In this document: piece by piece, positions 22,928 to 35,500 of the stretch
Numbering within the stretch: the first letter of the stretch is position 1
Layout of the letters: every line of letters starts with the position of its first letter
DNA from: Serinus canaria
Taxonomy: Eukaryota > Chordata > Aves > Passeriformes > Fringillidae
Assembly (NCBI RefSeq): GCF_022539315.1
Contig: NC_066336.1
Coordinates: forward strand, 2,546,600 to 2,610,599
Direction of reading: 5' to 3'
Length of the DNA: 64,000 bases
Made by a program: the position numbers and the translations under genes
The notes under the pieces: model-generated
Told to the model about the DNA's origin: nothing
The model's database searches: none
What the model saw: only the letters and a program-made list of their open reading frames with translations

Positions 22928-25900
22928 TACCTGTGCTCTCAGCCATCACTAACACTGAGACTCCACTGTTTGTGGGCACATCCTTGCCCTTGTGCACCTT
23001 CTCATTTCTCATTTGTGCCCATTTATGCAGAAGTCATGGCATGACACACTTCCCACAGGTGCAATGCAGTAACCTGTGTTTGCAGCAGGGCTGTGCCTGC
23101 TTGAGCTACAACAGCTGCACAGATGTGACTTTCCTGTGGCAGAACTCAGCTCTGATGTGTGCACAGCAGGAATGGATCATGCACACTGCCCCTAATGAGA
23201 GCTGCTCTGTGTCTTGGTACAAACAAGAAGGAGCTCTGCCATGGACCTGAGGCTCTGCTCTTACACTCTGTGCTCTTCCTCTGGCTGTGAGGCTGAGTAC
23301 TGACCCTGAGAGGTCAGGGGCAAGATTTCAGCTAGAGGAAGCTGAAGAACAGGCAGGAAACAGAGGAAAGCAAGTCTCCCAAAACAACCCCAGTTCCCCA
23401 CCTCTCCCAGTGTTATGTGGAATGTTAGGTACATACAACCTGCCACGCTGCCTCTGAGCAGGGAAGGGTGAGCAGTTCATTGGTGCTGAACGTTCCATCC
23501 TGCCCTCACATTCAGATAATGATCTTGATTTAGCTTTTCAGCCATGGATGCCTTTGAACTCAGACCTAGCAGAGAGGGATGAATCTTTTCCATCTGATTA
23601 ATATCCAGAGCTTCTGCTATTTACTCAAGCCTCTTGGGTGGAGACATTGGGCTGGAGAGCTTGTGGGAACAACTCCCTTCAAGTTCTAGCTGCAATTTGA
23701 AAGCTGTGGTGTAGGAAGAAAAACAGGGTAACCAGCCTGTCTTCAAAGTGAGCCTTTCTTCTCCCCAGAGCAAATGGAGCTCTGACCCCATTTAACACCA
23801 GCTCTCTCTCAGAGGTTGGTACATGCTGGGTTTCAGGCTCAGAGAACTTCTGTGCCTGAGTGGAGCAGGTACATGTGTTGAATAAGCTCTTTCTTCAGTA
23901 CCTCTACAGTAAGGGTGGCAAGTAATTTTTTTTTTCTTTTGCATCTGGGCTGCAAAATTTTTATGTCAGCCAATTCTTGCAATGCTAGCTTTAGGAGGAA
24001 TACATGCTGCATGCATTGAGTTACCCTTCAACAAGTTAATGCTTTCACATCTACCTCAGGGTGGGCTGGAGACCTCTGGCCAGAGCAGCACTGCTTTAGC
24101 TTGTCCAGATGGGTTCATTAGAATTTTCATCACAAATCCAGTGCCTGAAATAAGGTTGGCCCCAGCCTGGTGACTTGTCTCAGTCACCTATGCTTTTGGT
24201 GTGTGTTCAGGATGAGCAAGAATGTCTTACTCAGTGGTAATCGTGTCATCTTGGATTTTTAAAGCTCACCTTTATTCCTGGCAAACCAACACATAATTAG
24301 TTTGATAATATTAAACACACTAGCTATTTATGTTATCAGTTATTAATGTATGTTGCTGATATGTGATTCTATTTGAGTTGAACAAAGCACCTTTTATGCT
24401 CTAGATGAAACAGGCACTACTTTGCTTAACTGCTGGGCAGATGTAGCCTGATAATAATTCACCTGCCCCTAGAAAATGTTGCAGTAGTGGACCAGTTTCT
24501 TGGCCTATGCCTCTGTGCCTCTGTGCAGGTCATCAAGACCTTCCAGCTGTTGGAACATCATTCTTACACATCTTTGGACATAAGTTTAAAAGGTATCATG
24601 GAGCTCTTCAGACTAACTATGGTATAGTTTTGAGCGCTATGATTTGAATATGCATGATCAGGGAAAAAAAGGATTAATTAATGCCCCTCTCATGCGTAGC
24701 ACTCAGAGTAGATGCAGCACAGTGGTTGTTTTCTAAATATTCACAGGCACTTGACTCAGTGGAGCTGTGCCTCAGGGCTGCAGACCACTCCTCAAACAGT
24801 GGTTCAGGTGTTCTTCTTGCACAAAGTCCCTTCTCCAAGGAATTTTTAATGCACCTGAACTTAACAAATGGGAGCAATCTGCAAAGGGCAGGAGCTTGAA
24901 CAAATAAACTTTACACTAACACAGATATTAAAACATTTATAATATCATGCTCTTCTTTCTATTTATGAAACCTTGACATATTTATCTTTTATTTAGAAAT
25001 TATTAGTCCCAAACTGGGCTCAGATGCTTCATCTCCTGTTTGAATTATGGGCACGAAAAAGTAGTAGAGCAACAATACCCCTGGAGTGAAGGCTGTACAT
25101 CTTTAATTAATTTATGAGCATTTCCAGGGACTCCCTACTGCAACACCTGAATGCCTGGAAATCCTGCATTTTAACAGCTTTCCATTCACTATTTTTTTTT
25201 TCCTGCTACTTTGGGTCTCACATTTCCAACCCCGTAGTGTTCAGCAGGTAGAAAAGCAGTGTTAATGTCTTAGTGCTCATTATGTCGAGTACAATTGAAT
25301 CAATTTCTCCTGAATTGTTTGTTGGTTATGCCTATCTGGTTCTAGTGAGATGTTCAACGATAGCAGGCTAAGAGGTCCCTGTTTGTGGCTTCTCTTGTTC
25401 TGTGTGAGGCCTCACCTCTGCTTTGTTCTCTGAAAGAGCAGTAACCAAAGCACTCATGTGCTTCCTTCAAAGCATGTATCACAGGGGCTGAGGTTCTTTT
25501 GAGTCAGTTTTTGGAGGCTTGCAGGAAGCAGGGGTAGATGTGGTACCATGTGACAGGTCAGGGGTATCCAGACCTGAATCATGCTCCCGTTTCCCTCCTT
25601 GGCAGGTGTGAAAGAAATGAAAAACTCCTGAATTAGCATTCCCCGTTTGTCAGTGCCATGCTCCCTGACAGAATCAGACTGGTATTGGCTCTTTCTCCCA
25701 CCCTGTTAATTAATTTTGCTGTGCTGAGCAAGCGGGCTGGCTGCTGCGGACTGATCTCCTCATCTGCCTTTGATGTGTCTCCTGGGAGGGGGAGGGTGCA
25801 CTGGAGAAACTCAGAACAGAGCCTGCTACTGCTGATTTCCATGCTGCCTTGGGCAGAGCCCTTCTCTGTCCTCTGCTCTTACATGGCTTCTCTTTAACAG

Positions 25901-26163
25901 CAGCTCTGTTACCATAACACAGCAGAGGTTTCTGAGGCCTGGGAGCTGTGGGGGCCTGGGCCCACATGGGCTGTGGGGTTGGTGCACATGGGCCCTGTCC
26001 CCCCATGAGGAGTGGAGGACAAGTCAGGGTGTTGAAAACTGCAGGGCTCTGGTGGTGCCCAGCACCTTTGGATCCAGAGGTTGCAGCTCTCCAAGCCCAC
26101 AGCTGAGGGCTGGTGCCACATGGCAGCTGCTCCAGGAGCAGCCAGCCAGCCCCAGGAGCTCGC
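22928..26163. other. Unannotated unique sequence
   Basis: A 105-codon frame at 22933-23250 is cysteine-rich but not recognised. The block 24230-24460 is AT-rich with homeobox-like TAAT words and could be a regulatory element; I have no direct support. No mobile element was recognised. Confidence 0.35.
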
Positions 26164-26230
26164 TCCTTCCTTCCTTCCTTCCTTCCTTCCTTCCTTCCTT
26201 CCTTCCTTCCTTCCTTCCTTCCTTCCTTCC
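26164..26230 (+). repeat. (CTTC)n microsatellite
   Basis: There are about 16 units of TTCC. The pure polypyrimidine strand continues into GCCACTTCC variant units at 26231-26270 and then the CCCTT array. Confidence 0.97.
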
Positions 26231-26270
26231 GCCACTTCCGCCACTTCCTTCCGCCACTCTCCGCCACTTC

Positions 26271-26520
26271 CTTCCTTCCCTTCCCTTCCCTTCCCATTCC
26301 CTTGCCCTTGCCCTTCCCTTCCTTCCCTTCCCTTCCCTTCCCTTCCCTTCCCTTCCCTTCCCTTCCCTTCCCTTCCCTTCCCTTCCCTTCCCTTCCCTTC
26401 CCTTCCCTTCCCTTCCCTTCCCTTCCCTTCCCTTCCCTTCCTTCCCTTCCCTTCCCTTCCCTTCCCTTCCCTTCCCTTCCCTTCCCTTCCCTTCCCTTCC
26501 CTTCCCTTCCCTTCCCTCCC
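26271..26520 (+). repeat. (CCCTT)n microsatellite, (GGGAA)n on minus
   Basis: There are close to 48 pentamer units with a few interruptions (CCCATTCCC, CCCTTGCCC, a lost C near 26442). The minus strand is (GGGAA)n, with a G3 run every five bases. Very long open frames on both strands here (up to 328 codons) are translations of the repeat, not genes. Confidence 0.97.
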
Positions 26521-26677
26521 AGTTTTGCCCTCAGGTCACTCTCCTGGCCATTCCTCTCTGGCCCAGAAGATTTGTGGCCAGCAGTGACCAGGGAAAGGCC
26601 ACTTTGCCCCGTGGGGTGCATTAACGGGTTGTGGCTGCCAGGACAGGGTGGAAGGGAGGTGACACCTTGATCAGGAC

Positions 26678-27227
26678 TGTGAAAAACACCAATCACTTGC
26701 TTTTAAAATTTTAAAACTTTGATAGTAATAAAATGATTATAAAAATAGAGTAATAATAATTTGGACAATTTGGATTAGGACAATATGAGACAATAGAAAC
26801 AAAGAGTTACAGACAGTTCAGGTACCTTTTTCTGGGCAAAATAAGCCCGAAAAAGGCCCCATGTTAACAGAGGATTAACCCTTAAAAGCAACAGCCTTTT
26901 GCATATTCATACACCTCATCCATGATGCATAAATTCCATTCAAACACAGGATTCTGTCTGGTCAGTGTCAGCTCTTTCCTCTGAATCCTAAGTGGCTTCA
27001 TGGCTGAGCAAGGTGGGAAGAAGTTTGTTTCTTCTGATAAGACAGCAATAAATTCTCTTTCTCTGAAAGATTGAGGTGTCCTGTGGCTGCTATCTGCTGT
27101 GAGTACTTCATTCCTGTCTTAAAAAACATCCCACACACATAGTTCCTATTTTAACTACAAAAGTTACCTTTTAACTACAAAACTACTTTTACCACACTAA
27201 TACAGCCCTGCTAATCAGTCCAACACA
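26678..27227 (-). mobile_element. LTR-like element, passerine type
   Basis: The text running from TGTGAAAAACACCAATCACT through GACAATATGAGACAATAGAA, TTGCATATTCATACACC, TCCATTCAAACACAGGATTC and GGTGTCCTGTGGCTGCTATC matches, as I remember it, a common songbird LTR. An R-like hairpin lies at 26825-26856 (CCTTTTTCTGGGC pairing with GCCCGAAAAAGG). The element reads as retroviral sense on the minus strand (TATA-like GAATATGCAAAAGG upstream of the hairpin). I found no clear target-site duplication, so the right boundary is approximate. Confidence 0.7.
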
Positions 27228-27599
27228 ACGCAGACAGTAAATACCTGCACAGAGCCATGTAATATGCACTTTTCACAAGGACACTGCAGGGCCACTCACA
27301 GCAGGCAGGTTGCCACAGCTGTGCTGGGCTGGCTGAGCTCAGAGCTGGTTTTCCATGGTGCTATCTGGGAATCTGCTGAGGCTGCCTGCTGGCATGAGGG
27401 AGGAAGGAGCTGTGGGAAAGGCTGGTGCCTGCCCCTACGTGTAGGGCTGCATGTGTGCAGGGCAGGCACTCAGAGAGAGCCATGGGGCACTTGTTTTCAC
27501 TGCACCAAAACAAGTAATCACAGCTTTTTCTTTTTTTGGGGTTTTTTTTTTGGTTGGTAGGTTTTTGTTGATTTTTTTTTCCCTAAAATTGCCAAATAT
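27228..27599. other. Unannotated spacer with T-rich tract
   Basis: This lies between two LTRs. A T/G-rich stretch occurs at 27528-27582. No feature was recognised. Confidence 0.5.
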
Positions 27600-28280
27600 T
27601 GTCATGAATTGAACCCGGTTGGATGCCAGGTGCCTGTGGAAACCTGGGGCACAGGGAATATTTCTCTGTCTGCTCTGGGGTGTCCTGACACCCAGGGGAG
27701 CTCTGACTTTGACCCTCATTCATGGAGAAAGTTTCCTAAACTCCAGAATAGACTGGAACCCACAAAAGTGTGAAATAGATTGTAGAGAGCAGTGTGGGTG
27801 TGTCACCGGGTGAGAAATTGAGGGTTTGGAGTTTTTAGTGTGTTGTGGATGGCAGCAGGATGGAGGGCACAGGGTGTCATCTTGGGCTTCTTCTTCATGC
27901 TTCTTCTTCCTCCTTTTTCTCCATGGGTTTGGGTGGCATTTTGTAATTGGGCAGAAAATTCCTCATTGGGGGCTCTGTGGGATCAGTTATTGGGTTTAAA
28001 GGGAAAATAATGCAGGTGTCAGCTCTTAATGGGATAGTTTAGTCTTCAAAGACCTTGTACCAAGAGATTGTTGGGCATTTTGTGCCTCTAATGAAAAGCT
28101 GCTGAACTCCCAGCAGTGAGACTGTTTTAGTGATAAGAAATAACAAACACCTGAGTGTGAACATGAACTGCTGCCTCAAGTGCCTTCAATCCAGAGCCAG
28201 AGAAACCCACAGCTGGGACCCCCAGGTGCCCATCAAAGCCACTCCAGCCCTCTCCTCCTCAGCTGAGTAGGGGAGGCACA
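27600..28280. mobile_element. LTR-like element, second passerine type
   Basis: It begins TGTCATGAATTGAACCCGG and contains CTCCATGGGTTTGGGTGGC, TTTTGTAATTGGGCAGAAA, GGGATAGTTTAGTCTTCAAA and TTGTTGGGCATTTTGTGCC. I recall these as a dispersed songbird LTR. A possible 4-bp duplication ATAT occurs at 27596-27599 and 28281-28284, placing the end at GGAGGCACA. A 4-bp match in AT-rich DNA is weak evidence, so the right end is uncertain. Confidence 0.55.
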
Positions 28281-30004
28281 ATATAATGCAGAGGGCAAGG
28301 AGAGGTTACTCAGCAATTAAAGTCATAGGTAAAACAGACTCAGCTTGGGGCATTGAGTTTCATTTGTTACCAATCAAATCAGAGCAAAATAATGAGAAAT
28401 AAACCCAAATCTTAATGTTTCACCATGGTCTTGGTCATGTATTGGTCTTTTCTGAAATGAATACTTCTGTTCTTGCTAAAAGAATGCTGAGTATCAATGG
28501 GATTTAGGTCTTCCCAACCTGTTTATTTTGCAGGAAGCTGCAAAGCTGCTCATGTGGCCATACAAAAAGCCTACAACTACTACTTGGTTTAGTTTTTTGT
28601 TTCTTTTTTCTTAAATTGCCTGAGAAAACACATTTATAAAAGTTATATTCTGGACTACATTGAGGTGAAAGCTCTCAGGGAAAGATTTGAGTACTCAATT
28701 ACTGTTCCCACTTTCTGCCATCAGACTAGTCCTTATGTGAGATGCTGGTACTGCAAGCATGCCATCCTTTAGTTCAGTTCAGCTCAGGAGCTTCCAGATT
28801 AAGCTTAGATATTGTCCAGTTTTCATTGAATATTCTGTGAGAGAATTATTTGCACATCAGATACAGCTTGGGTAGTAGGGAAAGGAAGGAAAGGGCAGCA
28901 AAGTCTGCCTGGCTCAGATTGCTTGAGTCATGAGAATTCATCATCTAAATGAAAAGTTTTATAGGAACTCCACCCACCAAACTGAAATAACTGTTATAGT
29001 CTTCGCCAATAAAATGCCAAATTAAATGGATAAAAAATGAAGCCACATGGATTGTATGAAACAACTGTTTTAAATCCTGAGTTTGGTGGTCAGACACAAG
29101 ATGTTTCCAGCAGAAAAACACACTTCCAGGTCTTGTGATCAAATATCTTTTAGCAAACACTGAATGTGGAGAGTGTGGCATTGCTTGCCTTTGCCTCACA
29201 CATCCATGTCTTCATGGGCCCCTTGTGGGCACTCTAGCACAGGTTTTCCAGGTTTTCCTCATGGTTTTATACCACTGCAGTAATCCACTCCTCCTAACTC
29301 TGCTTGCTTTCCATGTCAATTCTCTTGTATTAAAACACCTAAAAATCCTTCACTGCTGGTTTTAATTACAAGTGTGTTAGCTACTTCTCTACATGTAATT
29401 ACTAAAATGAATGGAGAAAGCAGAGATGAGAGAGTGTAAATGCTCTTCACACAGAAATGCAATTAGACCTGCAGGCATCTTTCCAACTATTCCATATGTT
29501 ATGTAAAGTTTGGTGTATGTATATATGAATTAATGAGAGTATTTATGTTTTCCCTTCTCACTTTCACAATGGATTAATTTCAGACATATTTTATAAGGTA
29601 TTTCTGATGGTTAGGTAGAGAGATGAGTATCTCCTCCAGGTACTGTCATATCCACCTCAAAAACCAAAGAAAAGAGTGCCCATGATTGTTGCAGTGCATG
29701 AGCACTGTAAGCAAAGCCCTGATGTGTGTTCACTGCTTTGCTGACCTTCTGAAGTCAGTGCAGGGAACTTCTGCTCAGGCTCCTGGAAAGGGGGACATAA
29801 AGGAAATATCTGCATCATTTTGCTGAGGAATTGCCTTCACCATGAAATTGAGTCAAGTCTGTGCCTGAGTTTCTTCTCCCAGTTGATCTCACTGAAACAA
29901 CCGAAAAAAAAAAAAAGCTGTATTTAGCAGCCTTATTTATCCTGAGACTGGCTGTGAGCTGCTGTTAACTCTTTCTAGCCCTTTTGGAATGTGTGATAGG
30001 ATTC
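28281..30004. other. Unannotated unique sequence
   Basis: No repeat family or gene was recognised. The open frames are short. Confidence 0.4.
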
Positions 30005-30009
30005 AGAGG

Positions 30010-30682
30010 TGTCTTGGTTTGGAAAGCCAGGTGCCTGCTGAGGAAAGCAGGAGCCTCCCCTGAAATGGAGAATGCAAACCCTGCCCACCCCTCAAAATTG
30101 CTATGAATTTTAAATTAAGGGGCTCTCAGGCAAAAAATATGGGAGCAGGAAATAGCAGTTCTACACTAGGAAAGGGAAAAAAATAAAAGGATAAAATAAA
30201 ACAATGCAGTGAACTGAACCAACCCTGGCAGAGGCAGAGCACAGCCTGACACCCTGTGGGTCAGGGGGCTGGCAGCAGTGCCACTGGAATTGTGGCTCAG
30301 CCCTCCTGCAGGGCCAGGGCTGGTTCTGCTGGAGCAGGGATCCTGGAGAAAGGTGCACTCTGCCTCTGAAGGGCCAGGGGCAGAGGCAGCTGCTGCTCCT
30401 CTGGGAAATCCAGTGCAGAAGCCGTGCTGGTGTTCCAGAATCTCCAGATTCTATCCGGGTAGGAATGCTTGGCTCCTCCCCCTGGGCTCCCATCTCCCAG
30501 TGGGATGCTGCAGTTCTTATCAGCCATGCAGGGACATTCCATGGCCTGTTATCAGCAGGGGTCTCCTGGGGGGAGGAGTGGGTGTGATCACTCAGAGAGA
30601 GATAAGGGGAATTGCCCACTTGACACCAGACAGCTGCCCCACAGATGGGAACAGAACACATCCTGCCTTGCAATCTGGAACA
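30010..30682 (-). mobile_element. Solo LTR 3, ERVL-type
   Basis: It starts TGTCTTGGTTTGG and ends GCAATCTGGAACA, 673 bp. It is flanked by near-matching 5-bp duplications AGAGG (30005-30009) and AGAGA (30683-30687). It is nearly identical to LTR 2 except for small changes, such as TGAGGAAAGCAGG near the left end and loss of the ATTAAA-type signal (ACACTAGG in place of TTTAATAGGG). It contains an uninterrupted minus-strand frame of 250 codons that runs into both flanks and is not a known protein. Confidence 0.9.
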
Positions 30683-30687
30683 AGAGA

Positions 30688-32565
30688 TTGTTCCAGAAAA
30701 ACACCAGGCTGAACTGGCAGGGGAGCAGGTCCAGCTTGCATGTGCTAGTCCAAGCTGCAGAGGTTCTGCCCAGGGAGAGCACTCAATCAGGAGTGGGTTT
30801 GTGGCTTGGCTCATTTGTATGGCTGCTGTAGGGTCTGCTGCTCTCCCCAGCCCCTGCAGAGGGTCACTGTGAGGTGGTTGCTGCCTCCCCTGTTTTTGTG
30901 AAAATCTTGGCATCAGTCACTGCTCAGCTTGTGCAGACCAGACAGAAGCGTTGGGCTCACTGTGAGGAGCTTCTGCCCTGGCTGTTCCTGACGGAAAAGT
31001 CATAAGAAATGAGTCCTAGAATGCTCTCATTCATTCCTCAAAGGCAGCAGCTGCAGCAGCAACCTGGTCTGAACACAAGAGTGAATTGTAGAATTAATTA
31101 AGCACAAAAGAATTTTGGGATTAGGTTTGGTTTAAATTTTTTTTTTTTTTTGAGGTTTTTTTTTTTGAGATTTTTCACCAAAAAATTGAAAGTTGAATAA
31201 ATGTTGCTGGAAAAAAAAGTTACAGATCCCTAAAAAAAAAAAAGTTTTCTTTGATGTATTTGACTTACAAAGTTTTTGCAGTCCTTTAGTGAGTATGAGT
31301 TTTTACAAGAAAAAACATCTTTAGTCCATTTTCAATACTTGCAAAAGTGAAGGCAAAATGCCTTTTCAGGAAGCATTTGGACCTGAAATCCTTTGATGTC
31401 TAGTAACTTCTAGAGAACTGGGATCAGGAATGGTGACATGTGACTCATGTGAGGCAAATGGAGCTTTACTTGTGGACCAGAGAGTAAATATAATGCACAG
31501 AGGGTGTTGGAGCACCATTAGAAACATGGAAAAACTTGTGGATAGATCTGCCCTAATCCTACACAGATGAAGAAAAGTGCATTCTTTAGATATGTTATTG
31601 TTCTGAGTAATTTTAATTTGGTTTTAGACAAACAATAACAGTCCTTTTACTGAGTTGATACAAATATCTTTGCACAGGCAGTGCTGAAATAAATGCAGGA
31701 TGTAGTTAAATTTTGGGGACAAGAAAATCAGAGATCATTTTAATCATTCAAGATAGAACCCAAAATCTGACATCAGTGAAGCCAGTAGCAAATTTCTTTT
31801 TGCTGTGCCACTCTTCGAAGGAGGTTCTTAAACAGAAAAGAGATTTGATTGTGCACAGAGGGAACATTCTAGTGGTATCATTCTTACTAAAATATCCAGA
31901 CTGTTATGTGGTAACATCCTTTTTGAAGAGCAGAATATTTGAAGACTATTCCATTTGAATGGAAATCACTCAAATTAAAATTGACTTCATTTTAAAAAAT
32001 ACACTGTAAGGCAAATGATAATATATAAAAAATGGGGGGAATATACTTCATAAAATACAAAAAAATGCCACCATAAAGCAAGTAAGATTTTTCAGCACAA
32101 TGTGCTGTTTGTGCTGCCTCTGTTTTCCATGCTAAAAATCTTTGTTTCTCATTTCCAACCAGATTTTTGGTTTGTGTCATGACTCCTCAGGAGTGTCGAG
32201 AGGAAGTTTTTATGCAAGACAGTGGTTTCTGAGATTTATATGACAAGCCTGGGTAAAATTCAAATTACTCTGATTTAATCCATTTGGAGCTGCTGCAGTA
32301 AATCACTGTAGCTGCTGCTGACATTCCAGCCCACAGAAACCTGGAAGCCGATGATATAAGTTTATCTGTGTATCTACAGGTGAAAGCTCAGGCAGCCTTG
32401 AATTGCAGTGAGAGGTGTTTGCCTCCCCTCTGAATATATTTGGGGAAGGAGCAGGGGCTGTTTCTTTGAGCACTCTGGGAGAAGTCTAACTGTGCTATTC
32501 CTCTTGAAATAAATTGTCCTCAAGGTCATGCTATCTTTCAGAACACACAGTAGGAACTTTCCTTT
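30688..32565. other. Unannotated sequence with T-rich tracts
   Basis: Poly(T) runs lie at 31137-31151 and 31158-31167. No family was recognised. Confidence 0.4.
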
Positions 32566-32588
32566 CCCCCCCCCCCCCTTTTTTTTTT
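32566..32588 (+). repeat. C13-T10 homopolymer junction
   Basis: A run of 13 C is followed directly by 10 T. On the minus strand this is A10-G13. It is prone to slippage and assembly error. Confidence 0.95.
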
Positions 32589-35500
32589 CCCCACTGACAC
32601 GGGCCACAACCTTATTTATTCAAGAAATACACATCAGGGAGCCAAATATTCATAAATTACCTCCTGCTGCAGTGAGCATCCACTTGACAAGCCTGCAGCT
32701 GGCCTCAGCCTCCTGATGGGAGGTTCCACTTGGGAACCTGGAATTCCTGAGGTCACCCTATCTCTGCTCTCTCCTGTTTGAGGGAACCTCTGACTTTCTA
32801 GGCCAAGACTTGGCTTTCAGGTAAAAGGAAATAGAAAATGAAGAAGTCTTTAGGCAGCTGTGGAAATCCTTTTGACATGGCTTTGAGTAAGTGAGCAGCA
32901 GCAGTATCAGCCTCTTGCCATTCTGATGCAAATTTTACATCTGCTGTTATTTATAAATAAACTTTGAGGTCTCAGCCGATCCACTTTAAGCTGATTGTGT
33001 TACAGAACAATTGCAAGATCAACAATGTCTAGAATTGCAATTAAGGGTGTGAATTTTGAGAAATAGTTCGTGGAAGCTACTTGCCCTGTGGGCAAAGAGA
33101 CAACTGTGGGTCCTGAGTTGTCAGGCTGGCACCTGATGCACCTTCCAGCATCCATTACAAGGACCTAAAAATTTATATAAAGAAACAGAGGGGAAAATCC
33201 GTGTTTCATTCACATCAACTGCCTAGGGATGCTTTGACCAAGCAGGGTTTAGATCCCATTTCTCTCTGGGTTATCCTCTGAGGTGATGCTGTATGGATGT
33301 TGTGAATAGGAAATGGAAGTTTCTGGGGGCTCTGTGTAAGTCACCAGAGACAGACTCAGGAACTTGGCTTGCAGCACTTACCTGCCACACAGGATTATGC
33401 ACAGAGAGCTTTTGGCTGGAAGAAGTATGGTGAAATGTTAAGGTTTAGTTCAGTTCTTGAGTCTATCCTTTCTGGCAGCTGCACTGAAGTGCAGCTATTG
33501 AGCCTCCCCCAGTGTGCCAGAATCACAGCCTCTCCTCCCAGTACAGAAAAAAGGGCTGGAGACAGACACATTAAACATCTTTTTTCTCTTTAAACCCATT
33601 TTCCTAATTTTATTTTTGGATGAACCAATAAATAAAGAACTCTATTAGGATGAACAGAGTACTTAGAGCAGCTGTAATGCACACATTAAAGTGTGCATTG
33701 GAACAGGAGGTTTGAAATGTTTCCATATTTCATAATAGAGCTTTAGTCAGTTCTGTCATCACTGTGCTGAGCCAGATCATGTCTGGGAAGGAATACACAA
33801 GAGCTTCCCTGTCCTGTTTTGGGATAGAAGTGACAGGGGTGCCAAGCTGGAGCAGGTGGAGGGAGGTTGCTGCTGTTAGAACATTCCTGAGCCTGAGTGC
33901 AAGTGAGGTGAGGGCAGCCCAGGCGTGGTGCTCCGAGAGGCTCTGGTCACATTTGCAGCTCAAATGCAGTGGCCATTACATCATGGGGAGGGCAGCTGGG
34001 GAATGAAACTGCTGCTTGGCCTGGGAGTGTTTCCAAAACAACACCAAGTGCTTTTTCTCTGTCCTCTCAGTTATACCACCTGTGTGCCTGGGAAAAGCAA
34101 AGCCTGTTGAACAGCTCCTGTAAATTGTAGGTGTGGAGTGAAATGCCTGGAGAGTAGAGAGGATAGGCAGTGCCAACCCTAGCCACTACCTTATTAAATT
34201 TAAGATGAAAGGCCTCAACCCCTTCAGTCTCTCTTCAGACAGCCCCAGATTAAAATTTTTGGAATCCTGCAAGCTACTCTGCTTTGCTCAGGAAAGTTAA
34301 CAACAATTTCAAATACCTGCCTTGTGGTGGAGGGACCCCTGACGAAGGTAGGTGGTTGGAACAGATGCCAGATCAGGAGTAAATCAATTTCAGGATGGCA
34401 TAACTTCTTCCAGTTGTGAAGTGTCTTGATCTCGATCTCTCTTACATGCCCTGCAGAACTGGCAAGTGAAGAGAAAAGCCAACCTCCAACTTTTCTTTGC
34501 GTTAATAGATATCCTGCTCAAATGTGTAATTTTTCTTTCTTTCTTTTCTGCATTAGGTTCATCAGCTGCTATTAAAAAATGTCTCCCACTCAAGGGTCTC
34601 CACTGTGTGACTGCCCTAAATATTGCCATTTTATCACACTGCTACATGATTCTGTTCTAATTCCCAACTTGGATAACCTCAGCTGAAACAGGTCCTGAGT
34701 CCAGAGAAAGTCCTTTTCTCTTTTTGAAGGAAGACAACTTAGCACCTGTGAGCAATAAGGAAGAAAGTGAAATTTTTCTTGTTTTCCTCCCATCCCCTTC
34801 TCAGCCACCCCAAAGAGAGTTCGGGGAAGAGCAGCCTCCAGTGCACTGTGTCCTCTAAAGGGTCTGTCCTGTCACCTCTCCCTGCTCTGGCCAGCCCCAA
34901 AGCTAATTTGCTTTTGCAGTTCTGTGTGGTCAAGGCTGAGCCCTCAGCTCAGAGAGGAATTCCTGATGAGGGGCAAGCTTGCTAACGAACAAGCTGATCA
35001 TTCAACCCTTCAGAAACCCTGCTTAAGCTAACTGTAGAGCTCTGAGGTAATGGTTAATTTTTGCCAGACAAAAGAATCTTCTCTCTGGCACAGATTTGAT
35101 ATGATCTACCTCAGCTGTATCTCACATTGAGGTGGGAGATGAGTTTCTACCCAAGAGCTGCTGTCAGGAGCCTGAGCAGGGCTGGCACCTTCTCAGCAGC
35201 ATGGACACGAGTTCTCTGCTGGAGAAGCTCATCCCAAGTTCAGGGCAGATGCTGCCCTCAAAAACCTCTCCTGGAACAACACTGGAAAGGGGAAGAAACC
35301 TTTCACCCTTTACCAAGGCAGTATTAGATCTCCCATGTGTCAGTTGTGTAAGTTGTTTAAAAAGTGTTAATCTTTTCTAGAAACATAAAAATATCTGAGC
35401 TCTTAGATTATGAAGAGTGTGCCATGGCCATGCTCCCATTTCTGTTCAGTTCCCCTAGTCTGGCTTTGTCTGTGCAAGGGAAGCTCTTTCAGAAAATATC

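Noticed and set aside
22933..23250. Cysteine-rich 105-codon frame
   Set aside because: No recognisable domain, signal peptide or splice context; overlaps the tandem duplication end.
25710..26696. 328-codon minus-strand frame rich in GREGK and GRKE
   Set aside because: It is the translation of the CTTC/CCCTT microsatellites; all frames across the tract are open, with no conserved domain.
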